Positions 1 through 8,229 of a stretch of DNA of 64,000 nt are shown in pieces. The stretch is from Alistipes excrementigallinarum (GTDB taxonomy: Bacteria; Bacteroidota; Bacteroidia; Bacteroidales; Rikenellaceae), in contig DXIP01000014.1 in assembly GCA_019112825.1 (NCBI GenBank), positions 45,744 through 109,743 on the forward strand, read 5' to 3'. The position numbers and the translations under genes were made by a program. Each line of letters starts with the position of its first letter. Within the stretch, counting starts at the first letter, position 1. Under the pieces are notes generated by a model, which saw only the letters and a list, made by a program, of their open reading frames with translations, did no database searches and was not told the DNA's origin.

Positions 1-1
1 C

Positions 2-406
2 ATCCCCGGGGCGGGCGAGCTGACGGTCTTCGCCGCCGCCTTCCTCGGCGCACTCATCGGCTTCCTCTGGTACAACTCCTTCCCGGCGCAGATTTTCATG
101 GGCGACACCGGCTCGCTCTCCATCGGCGGCATCATCGCCGTCTTCGCCCTCTGCATCCGCAAGGAGCTGCTGCTGCCGCTGCTCTGCGGCGTATTCCTGG
201 TCGAGAGCCTCTCGGTGATGATGCAGGTCTCCTACTTCAAGTACACCAAGCACCGCTACGGCGAGGGGCGCCGCATCCTGCTCATGGCCCCGCTCCACCA
301 CCACTACCAGAAGAAGAACATCTTCGAGACGAAGATTGTCGTCCGCTTCTGGATTATCTCGCTGCTGCTGGCGGCCATCACGCTCGTGACGCTCAAAATC
401 CGATAA
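2..406 (+). CDS. mraY: MraY, C-terminal part (partial at window edge)
   Basis: Phospho-N-acetylmuramoyl-pentapeptide transferase, which joins UDP-MurNAc-pentapeptide to undecaprenyl phosphate at the inner membrane in the first lipid step of peptidoglycan synthesis. The open frame enters from the window edge and ends at a TAA. Visible family marks are FMGDTGSL, with the catalytic-loop aspartate, and MAPLHHHY, the conserved histidine-rich loop, followed by a final hydrophobic segment. About two thirds of the protein lies outside the window. The order mraY, murD, ftsW downstream fits the division and cell-wall cluster, so the identification is firm. Confidence 0.96.
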   Translation: MPGAGELTVFAAAFLGALIGFLWYNSFPAQIFMGDTGSLSIGGIIAVFALCIRKELLLPLLCGVFLVESLSVMMQVSYFKYTKHRYGEGRRILLMAPLHHHYQKKNIFETKIVVRFWIISLLLAAITLVTLKIR

Positions 407-432
407 ACCCAACCCTCAAAAAGTACAACCCC

Positions 433-1146
433 ATGCAAAAAACGCTTATTCTGCTCATGCTGCTGGCGGCCGTCTCGTGCGGCGGCGACAGCCAGGCGCC
501 CCGCATCGCGGCGTCGCTCGACGACGCGACGCTCGACGGCGTCGAATACGCCCCGCTTGAGGGCAGCCTCCAGGCCGGCAGCTATACGGCCGCCACGCCG
601 CTCGGCGGCGGGTACGACATCCCCGACCAGGAGCGCGTGGAGTCGGTGCGGCTGCTCTTCACCACGCTCGACGGCTACCCCGAACAGTGGCAGCTGCTCC
701 TCTTCCCGGGCGAGCGGCTCCGCATCGACGGAGTGCTCCACGACGACGAGGGCAATGCCGAGCTCGAAATCCGCGGCAGCGAACCCTACGAGACGCTCGA
801 CCGCGAGGAGTACCCCTTCCGCCCCCAAATCCGGCGGCTGACCACCCTCGAACGCATCGTCGATGCGGGCGGACAGCTCGACGAGCAGCAGCAGCTCGAG
901 CTCGACTCGCTCGCCGCCTGGCACCGCGCCTACCGCATCGAGTGCATCCGCACCAACCCCGCATCGGCCGCCACGGCCGTACGGCTCTACGACCTGGCGC
1001 TCGAGACGGGGCGCGATTCGCTCTTCAGGGCGCTCTGGGCCGAACTGCCGGCCGAGGTGCGCGGCGGAAAATACAAACCCCTCTTCGACCTGCTGCAGCC
1101 CGCGGCGGCCGGTGAGGCGACTCCGGAAACCAACAACGCGTTATGA
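433..1146 (+). CDS. Small lipoprotein of unknown function inside the dcw cluster
   Basis: A 237-residue predicted lipoprotein. It has a short hydrophobic signal and a lipobox ending in Cys16 (AAVSC), followed by GGD. The rest is acidic and soluble. I recognise no catalytic motif. The first half looks beta-rich, and residues about 130-200 are rich in Glu, Arg and Leu and probably helical. It starts 26 bases after mraY, and its last codons overlap the murD start by four bases (ATGA), so it is probably co-transcribed and translationally coupled to murD. A lipoprotein is not part of the usual mraY-murD-ftsW order. A periplasmic or outer-membrane role linked to envelope growth is a guess from position only. 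Confidence 0.8.
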   Translation: MQKTLILLMLLAAVSCGGDSQAPRIAASLDDATLDGVEYAPLEGSLQAGSYTAATPLGGGYDIPDQERVESVRLLFTTLDGYPEQWQLLLFPGERLRIDGVLHDDEGNAELEIRGSEPYETLDREEYPFRPQIRRLTTLERIVDAGGQLDEQQQLELDSLAAWHRAYRIECIRTNPASAATAVRLYDLALETGRDSLFRALWAELPAEVRGGKYKPLFDLLQPAAAGEATPETNNAL

Positions 1147-2492
1147 AAAAGATAGTCGTTCTGGGCGGCGGAATCAGCGGTTACGGCTCCGCAATCCTCG
1201 CCCGCAAGAAGGGTTTCGACGTATTCCTCTCCGACTCGGGACGAATCGCCGACCGTTACAAAGCCAAACTCGACGAGTGGGAGGTCCCCTACGAGGAGGG
1301 GGGCCACACCGAGGAGCGCATCCTCGCCGCCTCGGAGGTCATCAAGTCGCCGGGCATCCCCGAATCGGCCCCCATCGTGCGCAAAATCCGCGAGGCGGGC
1401 ATCCCCGTCATCTCGGAAATCGAGTTCGGCGGGCGCTACATCGGCCGCGCCCGCTGCATCTGCATCACCGGCTCGAACGGCAAGACGACCACCACGTCGC
1501 TCATCTACAAAATCATGCGCGACGCCGGGATGAACGTCGCCCTGGGAGGCAACATCGGCGAGAGCTTCGCCTACTCGGTCGCCACGGGCAGCTACGACTG
1601 GTATGTGCTCGAACTGAGCTCGTTCCAGCTCGACGGCATGTACCGCTTCCGGGCTCACATCGGCGTGCTGATGAACATCACGCCCGACCATCTGGACCGC
1701 TACGACCACTGCTTCCAGAACTACATCGACGCGAAGATGCGCATCACGCAGAACATGACCTCGCGCGACTGGTTCGTCTACTCGGGCGACGACGAGACCA
1801 TCTGGGCGCAGCTGCCGCACTACGACCTGCGCATGCGCCAGCTCCCCTTCGCGGCCCGCAACGCCGTGGCCAGCAGCGCAGGCGACGCCTTCCTGCTCGA
1901 CGGCCGCTTCACCGCCACGGCGGGCAAGGCTTCGGTCGAAATCGACACCGCGAAGATGCAGATTAAGGGGCTGCACAACGCCTACAACGCCATGGCCGCG
2001 GCGCTGGCGACGCTGGCCGCCGGCGTCGACCCCGAGCAGATACGCCGCTCCATCTACGACTTCGCACCCGTCGAGCACCGGCTCGAACCGGTGGCCGAGC
2101 GCGGCGGCGTGCTCTGGCTCAACGACTCGAAGGCGACCAACGTCGACTCGGTGTGGTACGCCCTCGAGGGGATGACGCGCCCCGTGGTCTGGATTGCCGG
2201 CGGCACGGACAAGGGCAACGACTACACGCCGCTCAAGAAGTTCGCCCGCGAGAAGGTCCACACGCTCGTCTGCATGGGGCTGGACAACGCCAAGCTGCTG
2301 CGCGAGTTCGAGGGGGTGGTGCCCCGCATCGTCTCGACCGACTCGCTCGACGCGGCGATGCGTGCCGCACGCGAGGCGGCGCGTCCGGGCGACGTGGTGC
2401 TCCTCTCGCCGGCGTGCGCCAGCTTCGACCTCTTCAAGAACTACGAGAACCGCGGCGAGCTCTTCAAGCAGTGGGTGCTGAAGAACGCCTGA
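1143..2492 (+). CDS. murD: UDP-N-acetylmuramoylalanine--D-glutamate ligase MurD
   Basis: Cytosolic Mur ligase that adds D-glutamate to UDP-MurNAc-L-alanine using ATP. At 449 residues it has the usual family length. An N-terminal dinucleotide-like loop (VLGGGISGYG) is followed by the central-domain P-loop TGSNGKTTTT, the Mur-family segment MNITPDHLDRY, and a C-terminal domain containing LNDSKATN and GGTDKGND. The start overlaps the upstream lipoprotein stop by ATGA, and ftsW begins 22 bases after the stop, so the genes form one operon. Confidence 0.96.
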   Translation: MKKIVVLGGGISGYGSAILARKKGFDVFLSDSGRIADRYKAKLDEWEVPYEEGGHTEERILAASEVIKSPGIPESAPIVRKIREAGIPVISEIEFGGRYIGRARCICITGSNGKTTTTSLIYKIMRDAGMNVALGGNIGESFAYSVATGSYDWYVLELSSFQLDGMYRFRAHIGVLMNITPDHLDRYDHCFQNYIDAKMRITQNMTSRDWFVYSGDDETIWAQLPHYDLRMRQLPFAARNAVASSAGDAFLLDGRFTATAGKASVEIDTAKMQIKGLHNAYNAMAAALATLAAGVDPEQIRRSIYDFAPVEHRLEPVAERGGVLWLNDSKATNVDSVWYALEGMTRPVVWIAGGTDKGNDYTPLKKFAREKVHTLVCMGLDNAKLLREFEGVVPRIVSTDSLDAAMRAAREAARPGDVVLLSPACASFDLFKNYENRGELFKQWVLKNA

Positions 2493-2514
2493 CGATGAAT
2501 CCCGCAACGGCACG

Positions 2515-3966
2515 ATGGAACGCACGACGATGAACAACGACGACACGACACCCCGCAGCGGGGCCGCAGGCGACGACGGGGCGCAGGCCGCATCGGAGCG
2601 GACGCGCCGCACGCGCGCGGAGCGCAGCGCCGGAGGGCGGACCGGAGGTTCGGGCGACGCAGGCAGCTCAAGCGGCGCGGGCTCGGGTGCCGGTGCCGCG
2701 GCGGCAGCCGACGGCGGAGCCGCGGGCGGCCGGGGGCTGCATCTGGGGCGGCTCTTCAACGGCGACCGCGTGCTCTGGATTATCATCGCGGCGCTGGCCG
2801 TGATTTCGATTCTGGTGGTCTACTCGTCGACGGCCAAGATGGCCTACGACGCCCACACGGCGCGCACGACCTACCACTTCCTGCGGCAGCAGGTCATGGT
2901 GCTCATCCTGAGCCTCGGGGCGATGATTGCCGTGCAGAAAATCGACAGCCGCGTCTACCGCGCCCTGGCCAAGCCGGCCTACATCCTCAGCGTGCTGCTC
3001 ACGCTGCTGGCCTACTTCATCGGCCGCACGACCAACGGCGCCGCCCGCTGGATTCCCCTCGGATTCTTCGACCTGCAGCCCTCCGAGGCGCTGAAGGTAG
3101 CCACGGTGCTCTTCCTGGCCCGCCAGCTGGGCAGCCGCCAGAGCCGCATCGACAAGATACGGATTGTACCCTCGCTCAAGTTCTGGACCTGGCGCCGCTC
3201 GCGCGAGCAGCGCCGCATCTGGCGCGAGGGTACGTGGCCCATCCTGATGCCGGTGGCCGTCTCGGCGCTGGTCATCTTCCCGGCCCACACCTCGTCGGCC
3301 GTGCTGGTCTGCATGGCCTCGTGGGTGATGATGCTCATCGGGCGGGTCAACTTCCGCGAGCTGATGAAGCTGGTGTGGCTGGGCGTTGCGGCCGTGCTGC
3401 TGGTCTGGATGCTCAACCTGGGGCGCAGCGAGACGGCCGAGGGGCGCGTCGGCACGTGGCTCCACCTCTGGACCACGTCGCAGACCGAGAAGCCCATCGA
3501 GCATCTGACCGACACCGAGCGCTCGATGATTGCCATCCACAACGGCGGACTGCTGGGCGAGGGGGCCGGGCAGAGCGCCATGCGCGTGGAGATGATTCAC
3601 CCCGAGAGCGACTACGCCTACGCCTTCTTCGTCGAGGAGTACGGCATCGTGCTGGCCGTGGTGCTGCTGATGCTCTACCTGTGGATTTTCTTCCGCGCCA
3701 TCGAGATTTTCCGCCGCTGCGGCACCGCCTTCCCGGGGCTCATGGTGCTGGGGCTGGCGCTGCTCATCACCTGCCAGGCGCTGCTGCACGTGATGGTGAC
3801 CGTCAACCTGATTCCCGAGACGGGGCAGACGCTGCCGCTCATCTCGCGCGGCGGTTCGTCGGTGCTCTTCACCACCATCGCGCTGGGGATGATTCTGAGC
3901 GTCAGCCGTCAGAACGACGAGCAGTCGCACGACCGGCCCCGCGGCGAGACGATGTACGAAAAATAG
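2515..3966 (+). CDS. ftsW: FtsW, SEDS-family peptidoglycan polymerase
   Basis: Multi-pass inner-membrane glycosyltransferase of the SEDS family that polymerises lipid II at the division septum. Hydrophobic helices begin near residue 83. Family landmarks are NGAARWI, LQPSEALK, the pore region GGLLGEGAGQS followed by PESDYAYAFFVEEYG, and the C-terminal GQTLPLISRGGSS. The first 80 or so residues are an unusual Gly/Ala/Arg/Ser-rich cytosolic extension not needed by the fold. Two starts are possible (2515 or 2530), and I took the first. FtsW rather than RodA is inferred from the murD neighbour. murG and murC, which normally follow, are absent here. Confidence 0.93.
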   Translation: MERTTMNNDDTTPRSGAAGDDGAQAASERTRRTRAERSAGGRTGGSGDAGSSSGAGSGAGAAAAADGGAAGGRGLHLGRLFNGDRVLWIIIAALAVISILVVYSSTAKMAYDAHTARTTYHFLRQQVMVLILSLGAMIAVQKIDSRVYRALAKPAYILSVLLTLLAYFIGRTTNGAARWIPLGFFDLQPSEALKVATVLFLARQLGSRQSRIDKIRIVPSLKFWTWRRSREQRRIWREGTWPILMPVAVSALVIFPAHTSSAVLVCMASWVMMLIGRVNFRELMKLVWLGVAAVLLVWMLNLGRSETAEGRVGTWLHLWTTSQTEKPIEHLTDTERSMIAIHNGGLLGEGAGQSAMRVEMIHPESDYAYAFFVEEYGIVLAVVLLMLYLWIFFRAIEIFRRCGTAFPGLMVLGLALLITCQALLHVMVTVNLIPETGQTLPLISRGGSSVLFTTIALGMILSVSRQNDEQSHDRPRGETMYEK

Positions 3967-4185
3967 TCCCCCGGAGGGAGGGGGCCGGGCGGAACCGGAG
4001 CGTGAAGCCGGAGACGGAGACGGAGACAGGGACCGGGCGGGCCGGGACCACTGTCGGAAGACCGGGCGAGACGGGATGAATGCCGGGGACCGGGGCAAAC
4101 CGGACCTGCCGGAGCAAACCGGAGCAAACCGGAGCAAACGCCGGGGCAAACCGGGGCCATCCGCAACCCAAAAACAAGAGACGAA
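3967..4185. repeat. Purine-rich spacer with 10-bp tandem repeats
   Basis: This 219-base spacer between ftsW and hslR is GA-rich on the plus strand. It contains three exact tandem copies of CCGGAGCAAA (4109-4138), flanked by near copies CCGGGGCAAA at 4090 and 4141. No gene or promoter box is evident. It is probably slippage-derived filler. Confidence 0.7.
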
Positions 4186-4581
4186 ATGGAGGATATCAGA
4201 CTCGACAAATATCTGTGGGCCGTGCGGGTCTTCAAGACCCGGAGCGATGCGGCCGATGCCATCCGCACCAACAAGGTGACGGTCAACGGCGCCTATGCCA
4301 AGCCTTCGCGCGAGGTGAAAATCGGCGACCTGATAGCCGTGCGCAAGCAGCAGGTGACCTATTCGTACAAGGTGCTCGACCTGGTGTCGAGCCGCCAGCC
4401 GGCGAAGAACGTGCCGCTCTACTGCCTCGACGTCACGCCGCAGGAGGAGCGCGACAAGCTCAACATCCCGCGCGAGACGGTCTTCGTCTTCCGCGAGCGC
4501 GGCACGGGACGCCCCACCAAGAAGGAGCGGCGCGAACTGGACACGCTGATGGACGAAATCTACTACGACGACGAGGAGTAG
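4186..4581 (+). CDS. hslR: S4-domain RNA-binding protein, HslR/Hsp15 type
   Basis: A 131-residue cytosolic protein. Its N-terminal S4 fold (LDKYLWAVRVFKTRSDAAD followed by VTVNGAYAKPSREVKIGDLI) is the Hsp15 signature. Hsp15 binds stalled 50S subunits that carry nascent chains and helps recycle them. The C-terminal half is basic (RPTKKERRELD) and then acidic. A strong hairpin terminator lies about 120 bases downstream. In many Bacteroidota this gene sits beside pth and rplY. Here those two lie about 2 kb away on the opposite strand, beyond a lipoprotein gene. Confidence 0.9.
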   Translation: MEDIRLDKYLWAVRVFKTRSDAADAIRTNKVTVNGAYAKPSREVKIGDLIAVRKQQVTYSYKVLDLVSSRQPAKNVPLYCLDVTPQEERDKLNIPRETVFVFRERGTGRPTKKERRELDTLMDEIYYDDEE

Positions 4582-4702
4582 CCCCGTCAGCGGGGGCATG
4601 GGAAGGCCCGCTGCGAAAACATACTGGCCCTTCAGCCGCCGGGAATGCCGGCCCTCTTGCCGGAACATACTGGAAAAGGCTCCGACGCCGGAGATATATT
4701 GG

Positions 4703-4740
4703 AAAAAACCTCTGCCGCACGCGTGCGGCAGAGGTTTTTT
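4703..4740. terminator. Bidirectional intrinsic terminator between hslR and the FnIII lipoprotein gene
   Basis: A perfect 17-bp stem (4703-4719 with 4724-4740) around a CGCG loop. It has six A on the left and six T on the right, so it can act on both strands. It lies between two convergent genes. Confidence 0.9.
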
Positions 4741-4804
4741 CATTCGGGTTGCCAACCCTGACGGGGCGGCACGGGGCGCACCGATTAACGTCGGTTAGCA
4801 CCGG

Positions 4805-6310
4805 TTAGCGCCGGAGCAGGCCGAGCGTACGGGCGCCCACCGAGGAGCCCTCGGCTGCCGGCGTACGGAGCACCACCTTGCAGAGCTTCGTCGTCGCCTT
4901 GAACTCGGTGTCGCTCAGTCCGTAGGCAAAGGCGATGTACTCCGTGTCGGGGTCGAGCGGCATGTAGCGCGTCATGGTGAAGCTCTCGTTCAGGAGCATC
5001 ATCGAGTAGAAGTCGCCGTAGTCGTTCCAGAGCTTCTCCATATCCTTGGCCAGAATCTCCTCGTCGCTCAGGCCGGCGAAGTCGGCCAGCTTGGTCAGCT
5101 CGCACCGGTAGGGAACCGCCTCGGAGGTGGGGATGAACTTGATTTGCGCATTCTCGATGCCCCACGACACCACCTCGATGCGAATCGGGTCGTCGCCGCC
5201 GGCGGCATCCTTCAGCATGAAGGGCTCGGTGGTGAACAGACGGGTCGTCGCCGCGGCGCGCAGACCGTGCTGGCCCACACCGAAGGCGAAGCCCACGTAC
5301 TCGGTATTGGCCGCGAACTCGGCATAGGAGAAGGTGTAGTTTCCCTTGTGGCACTGCTCGGCCACCACCGTAGCGTAGTCCGAGCTGGAGATGTACTCGT
5401 TCAGGTCGTCGAGGCAGAGGTTGATGATGCCCTCCTCGCCCAGCGCGTCGAGGTTTTCACGCAGCACGAAGAAGCAGTAGTAGTATTCGTCGGCGGTCGA
5501 GGGGGTCACCTGCAGCCGGGCGCTCACGTCGGTCAGGTCGACCACTTCGAGCCCAAGAGTCATCGACGAGGGCTGCACCGTAGGTTCGGGCTTGGTGCGG
5601 AACGAGGCGCTGACCAACTCGGAGGTCGCCTTGCCCGAGTAGTCGAGGCCGAAGACATACTCGACATACTCCGTATCGCCCGCCAGCTCCTCGGCCGTCA
5701 CGAAGCTCTGCGTGCCGGTGAAGAGGAGCCCCATCGAGCGGCAGAACTCCTCGAAGCTCATGGCGTTGAGCTCGGCGGCGCCGGTAATCTGGGCTATCTG
5801 GGCGTCGATGAGCTCCTTCTCCGAGGGGAAGGCGTCGAACTCGGCGCGCGGCAGGACGTTGCAGAAGTAGGTCATCGAGGGGTCGGCCGGCGTGACGGTC
5901 ACCTCGGCACTGTAGAAGGTCACCTCACCGAGCGTGATGGCGAAGGGCGGCTGGGGCGTTTCTCCTGTTGTGGCGCTCGTCGAGGACCACTCGGAGTCAC
6001 TCCAGCGCGTGAGGTCGCCCGAGACGGCCTTCACCCGGAAGGCGTACTGCGTCGAGGGGGTCAGCCCTTCGAAGCGGACCGAGGTCTCGTTCGTGTAGAC
6101 CTCCTCGCCCTCGTTGAAGCGGTAGGCATAGCATTTGGCCTCGGAGACGGCCTCCCACGTGAAGGTGAGCGAGACGTCGTCGCCCGTCGAAGCGAGCGAT
6201 GCGGGGGCGGGAAGCTGTGAGACGGGTTCCGGCGAGTCGGAGTCATTGCCGCACGACACGAGGAGGGGGAGCAGTGCTGTCAGCACGCAAAACAGACGGA
6301 ATTTTTTCAT
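4805..6310 (-). CDS. Surface lipoprotein with fibronectin type III domain
   Basis: A 501-residue predicted lipoprotein. It has a signal peptide with lipobox LLVSC (Cys20), an acidic SDSPEP stretch typical of Bacteroidota surface-exported lipoproteins, and a clear FnIII module at about residues 37-115 (SLTFTWEAV, YAYRF, VRFEGLTPSTQYAFRVKAV). Three further beta-rich units of about 120 residues follow, each ending in a phrase like DTEYVEYVFGLD, NTEYVGFAFGV or DTEYIAFAYGLS. The protein is therefore a string of related domains. No catalytic residues are recognised, so an adhesin or binding role is an inference. It has its own promoter and terminator and is monocistronic. Confidence 0.85.
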   Translation of the reverse strand: MKKFRLFCVLTALLPLLVSCGNDSDSPEPVSQLPAPASLASTGDDVSLTFTWEAVSEAKCYAYRFNEGEEVYTNETSVRFEGLTPSTQYAFRVKAVSGDLTRWSDSEWSSTSATTGETPQPPFAITLGEVTFYSAEVTVTPADPSMTYFCNVLPRAEFDAFPSEKELIDAQIAQITGAAELNAMSFEEFCRSMGLLFTGTQSFVTAEELAGDTEYVEYVFGLDYSGKATSELVSASFRTKPEPTVQPSSMTLGLEVVDLTDVSARLQVTPSTADEYYYCFFVLRENLDALGEEGIINLCLDDLNEYISSSDYATVVAEQCHKGNYTFSYAEFAANTEYVGFAFGVGQHGLRAAATTRLFTTEPFMLKDAAGGDDPIRIEVVSWGIENAQIKFIPTSEAVPYRCELTKLADFAGLSDEEILAKDMEKLWNDYGDFYSMMLLNESFTMTRYMPLDPDTEYIAFAYGLSDTEFKATTKLCKVVLRTPAAEGSSVGARTLGLLRR

Positions 6311-6377
6311 AAGGTATCATTTAGTTAAGGGTGTGTTTTGAGGATGGGTTTTTCTTGTTTTTTAGGGATGGGTTTTA

Positions 6378-6407
6378 CAAAGATAGAGATTGTTTTGAAA
6401 AAAGCAA
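6378..6407 (-). promoter_or_regulatory. Bacteroidota-type promoter of the FnIII lipoprotein gene
   Basis: On the minus strand a -33 TTG is followed by 19 bases and a perfect -7 box TATCTTTG (6378-6385). The start codon lies about 68 bases downstream. Between this promoter and pth (6386-6679) there is no gene, only C-rich low-complexity DNA with A-runs and the pth terminator. Confidence 0.8.
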
Positions 6408-6607
6408 GCGTTTCGGCCGCTCTCCCCCACACTTTTAGCGCGCACCCTGCCCGACCCCGCTCCGAACGGCGCCCGGGCAACTGCGGCCACTCATACAAAA
6501 AAGAGCGGTGCCTCCCGCCCCACCGCACGCAAAAAAGGTGCGCCGCCCCACGCAAAGGGAGCAGCGACCCCTACACCCGCACGTTTCGTCGGGCGCCCTC
6601 ACCGCGC

Positions 6608-6645
6608 AAAAAAAGGAGCGGCGACCCTCCACGGGTCACCGCTCC
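6608..6645 (-). terminator. Intrinsic terminator of the rplY-pth operon
   Basis: Read on the minus strand, a 13-bp stem (one arm GGAGCGGTGACCC, with one mismatch) closes a short loop and is followed by seven T. It lies 35 bases beyond the pth stop. Confidence 0.88.
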
Positions 6646-6679
6646 CTCGTTCGGGCGCTCCGCCGCACCGGGCAGAGCC

Positions 6680-7243
6680 TCACTTCTTGTTGTAGGCGTT
6701 CATCGTCAGCGAGACGCCGACCGAGACGAACGACACAATCGCCTCGCCGAAGAGCTTCAGCCGCTCGGGCAGCGCCGCACGCTCCTCGGCCGTCCATTCG
6801 CCCAGCACGTAGTCGACCTGGTGGCCGCGCGGGAAGTCGCCCCCCACGCCGAAGCGCATGCGGGCATACTCCTCCGTACCGAGCAGCTCGGCGATGTTCT
6901 TCAGCCCGTTGTGGCCGCCGGCACTCCCCTTGGGACGCATGCGCAGCGTACCGAAGGGCAGCGCGATGTCGTCCGAGACAACCAGCAGGTTCTCGAGCGG
7001 AATCTTCTCGGCCTCGAGCCAGTAGCGCACCGCCTTGCCCGAGAGGTTCATGTAGGTCGAGGGCTTGAGCAGCAGCACCGTCCGCCCTCGCACCTTCATC
7101 TCGGCCACGGCGCCGTAACGGGCCGTCGTAAAAACAGCGTTGGACGCCTCTGCGAGCGCGTCCAACACTTTGAAACCGATGTTGTGGCGGGTTTCGGCGT
7201 ACTCGACGCCGATGTTCCCCAGCCCAACAATGAGGTATTTCAT
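6680..7243 (-). CDS. pth: Peptidyl-tRNA hydrolase
   Basis: Cytosolic enzyme that cleaves peptidyl-tRNA released from stalled ribosomes. At 187 residues it is of normal length. The family signatures are GLGNIGVEYAETRHNIGF with the catalytic histidine (H20), KPSTYMNLSGKAV, VVSDDIALPFGTLRMRPKGSAGGHNGLKNI and FGVGGDFPRG. It lies 12 bases downstream of rplY on the same strand and ends at a strong terminator, so the two genes form one short operon. Confidence 0.97.
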   Translation of the reverse strand: MKYLIVGLGNIGVEYAETRHNIGFKVLDALAEASNAVFTTARYGAVAEMKVRGRTVLLLKPSTYMNLSGKAVRYWLEAEKIPLENLLVVSDDIALPFGTLRMRPKGSAGGHNGLKNIAELLGTEEYARMRFGVGGDFPRGHQVDYVLGEWTAEERAALPERLKLFGEAIVSFVSVGVSLTMNAYNKK

Positions 7244-7255
7244 ACTCCGTCAGGA

Positions 7256-7825
7256 TTAGGCCTGAGCAGCGGCACCGCGCGATGCACGCGTTACGCGTAC
7301 GGCGCAGACAGCCGTCGTAGCCGGCGTCACGAACTTGAGGTTCTCGAACTTGAGGTCGCCGACGAAAATCGTCTTGCCGACACCCAGGTTCGTAACATCC
7401 ACCACGATTTCGTCGGGCAGGTTCTCAACCAGGGCGCTCACGGTGAGCTTGCGGGCCGAGAGAACCAGCTTACCGCCGACCTTCACACCCTCGGCGTTAC
7501 CCGACAGGCGGACGGGAATGGCAATCGATACGGGCTTGCCGTCGGCGATGCGGAAGAAGTCCAGGTGGAGAATCTCCTCGCGTACGGGGTGGAACTGAGC
7601 CTCACGCAGTACGGCGAGCTCCTTCTTGCCGTCGAAGTCGAACTCGACGATGTAGGAGTTGGGGGTGTAAATCAGGGGCTTTACCTCGCGGGGGTCAACC
7701 GAGAAGGTGACCGTCTCGCCGTTGCCGCACAGCACGCAGGGGACCATGCCCTCGCGACGGATTGCCTTGGCAGCCTTCTTGCCGTACTCTTCACGCTTTA
7801 CGGCCTTGATGGAAATGGTTTTCAT
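7256..7825 (-). CDS. rplY: 50S ribosomal protein L25 (general stress protein Ctc family)
   Basis: A 189-residue 5S rRNA-binding ribosomal protein of the long TL5/Ctc type, with an N-terminal L25 domain (residues 1-95) and a C-terminal beta domain. It contains REEYGKKAAKAIRREGMVPCVL and VREEILHLDFFRI. I chose the ATG at 7825 because the protein begins MKTISIKA as family members do and a promoter lies about 90 bases upstream. A longer frame to 7918 would run through that promoter region. The Ala-rich end (ASRGAAAQA) is normal for the group. It is co-transcribed with pth. Confidence 0.95.
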   Translation of the reverse strand: MKTISIKAVKREEYGKKAAKAIRREGMVPCVLCGNGETVTFSVDPREVKPLIYTPNSYIVEFDFDGKKELAVLREAQFHPVREEILHLDFFRIADGKPVSIAIPVRLSGNAEGVKVGGKLVLSARKLTVSALVENLPDEIVVDVTNLGVGKTIFVGDLKFENLKFVTPATTAVCAVRVTRASRGAAAQA

Positions 7826-7915
7826 AGCTAAAATTTTGAATGTTAAAGTGTTACCTTGGGCGGTTCTCAGTGCGGCGACGCTGCGTCGCACCCCACTACC
7901 GCTTGCATTGGGCCA

Positions 7916-7943
7916 CAAAGATACGAAAAATCCGGGAAATCAA
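7916..7943 (-). promoter_or_regulatory. Promoter of rplY-pth
   Basis: On the minus strand a TTG is followed by 17 bases and a perfect -7 box TATCTTTG (7916-7923). The ATG of rplY is about 90 bases downstream. Confidence 0.75.
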
Positions 7944-8229
7944 CACTTTTCGGCACTATTTCTCGCCCCGCGGCCCGAAAAAGTGCGCGACGGCGAAGTG
8001 GGCGCAGGGGCGGAACGCGACCGCGATGCGGGCAGGAGGGGCAGGCGGACGGGCGACGGGACAGCGACGGGCGGGCACACGAGCCGGGCAGGACGCACGA
8101 GCCGGCGGGGCACACGAGTCGGCGGGCACACGACGGAGGGCGGCGGACCGGACGGAGGGGTGGATGGGTGGACCGGCAGCCAGGTTCAGCAGCCGGTTCA
8201 GCGGCCGGTTCAGCAGCCGGCTCAGCGCC
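7944..8229. repeat. Gene-free GC-rich spacer ending in four 12-bp repeats
   Basis: No gene is visible in this stretch. Most of it is G-rich low-complexity DNA with loosely repeated GGCGGGCACACGA-like motifs. Its end is a four-copy tandem array of a 12-bp unit (8182-8229, consensus CGGTTCAGCAGC). The array runs through the stop codon of the minus-strand lipoprotein gene, so repeat-number changes could alter that protein's end. Confidence 0.7.

Noticed and set aside
7826..7918. Longer start for rplY
   Set aside because: The extra 31 residues do not look like the family and would translate the leader and reach the -7 box.
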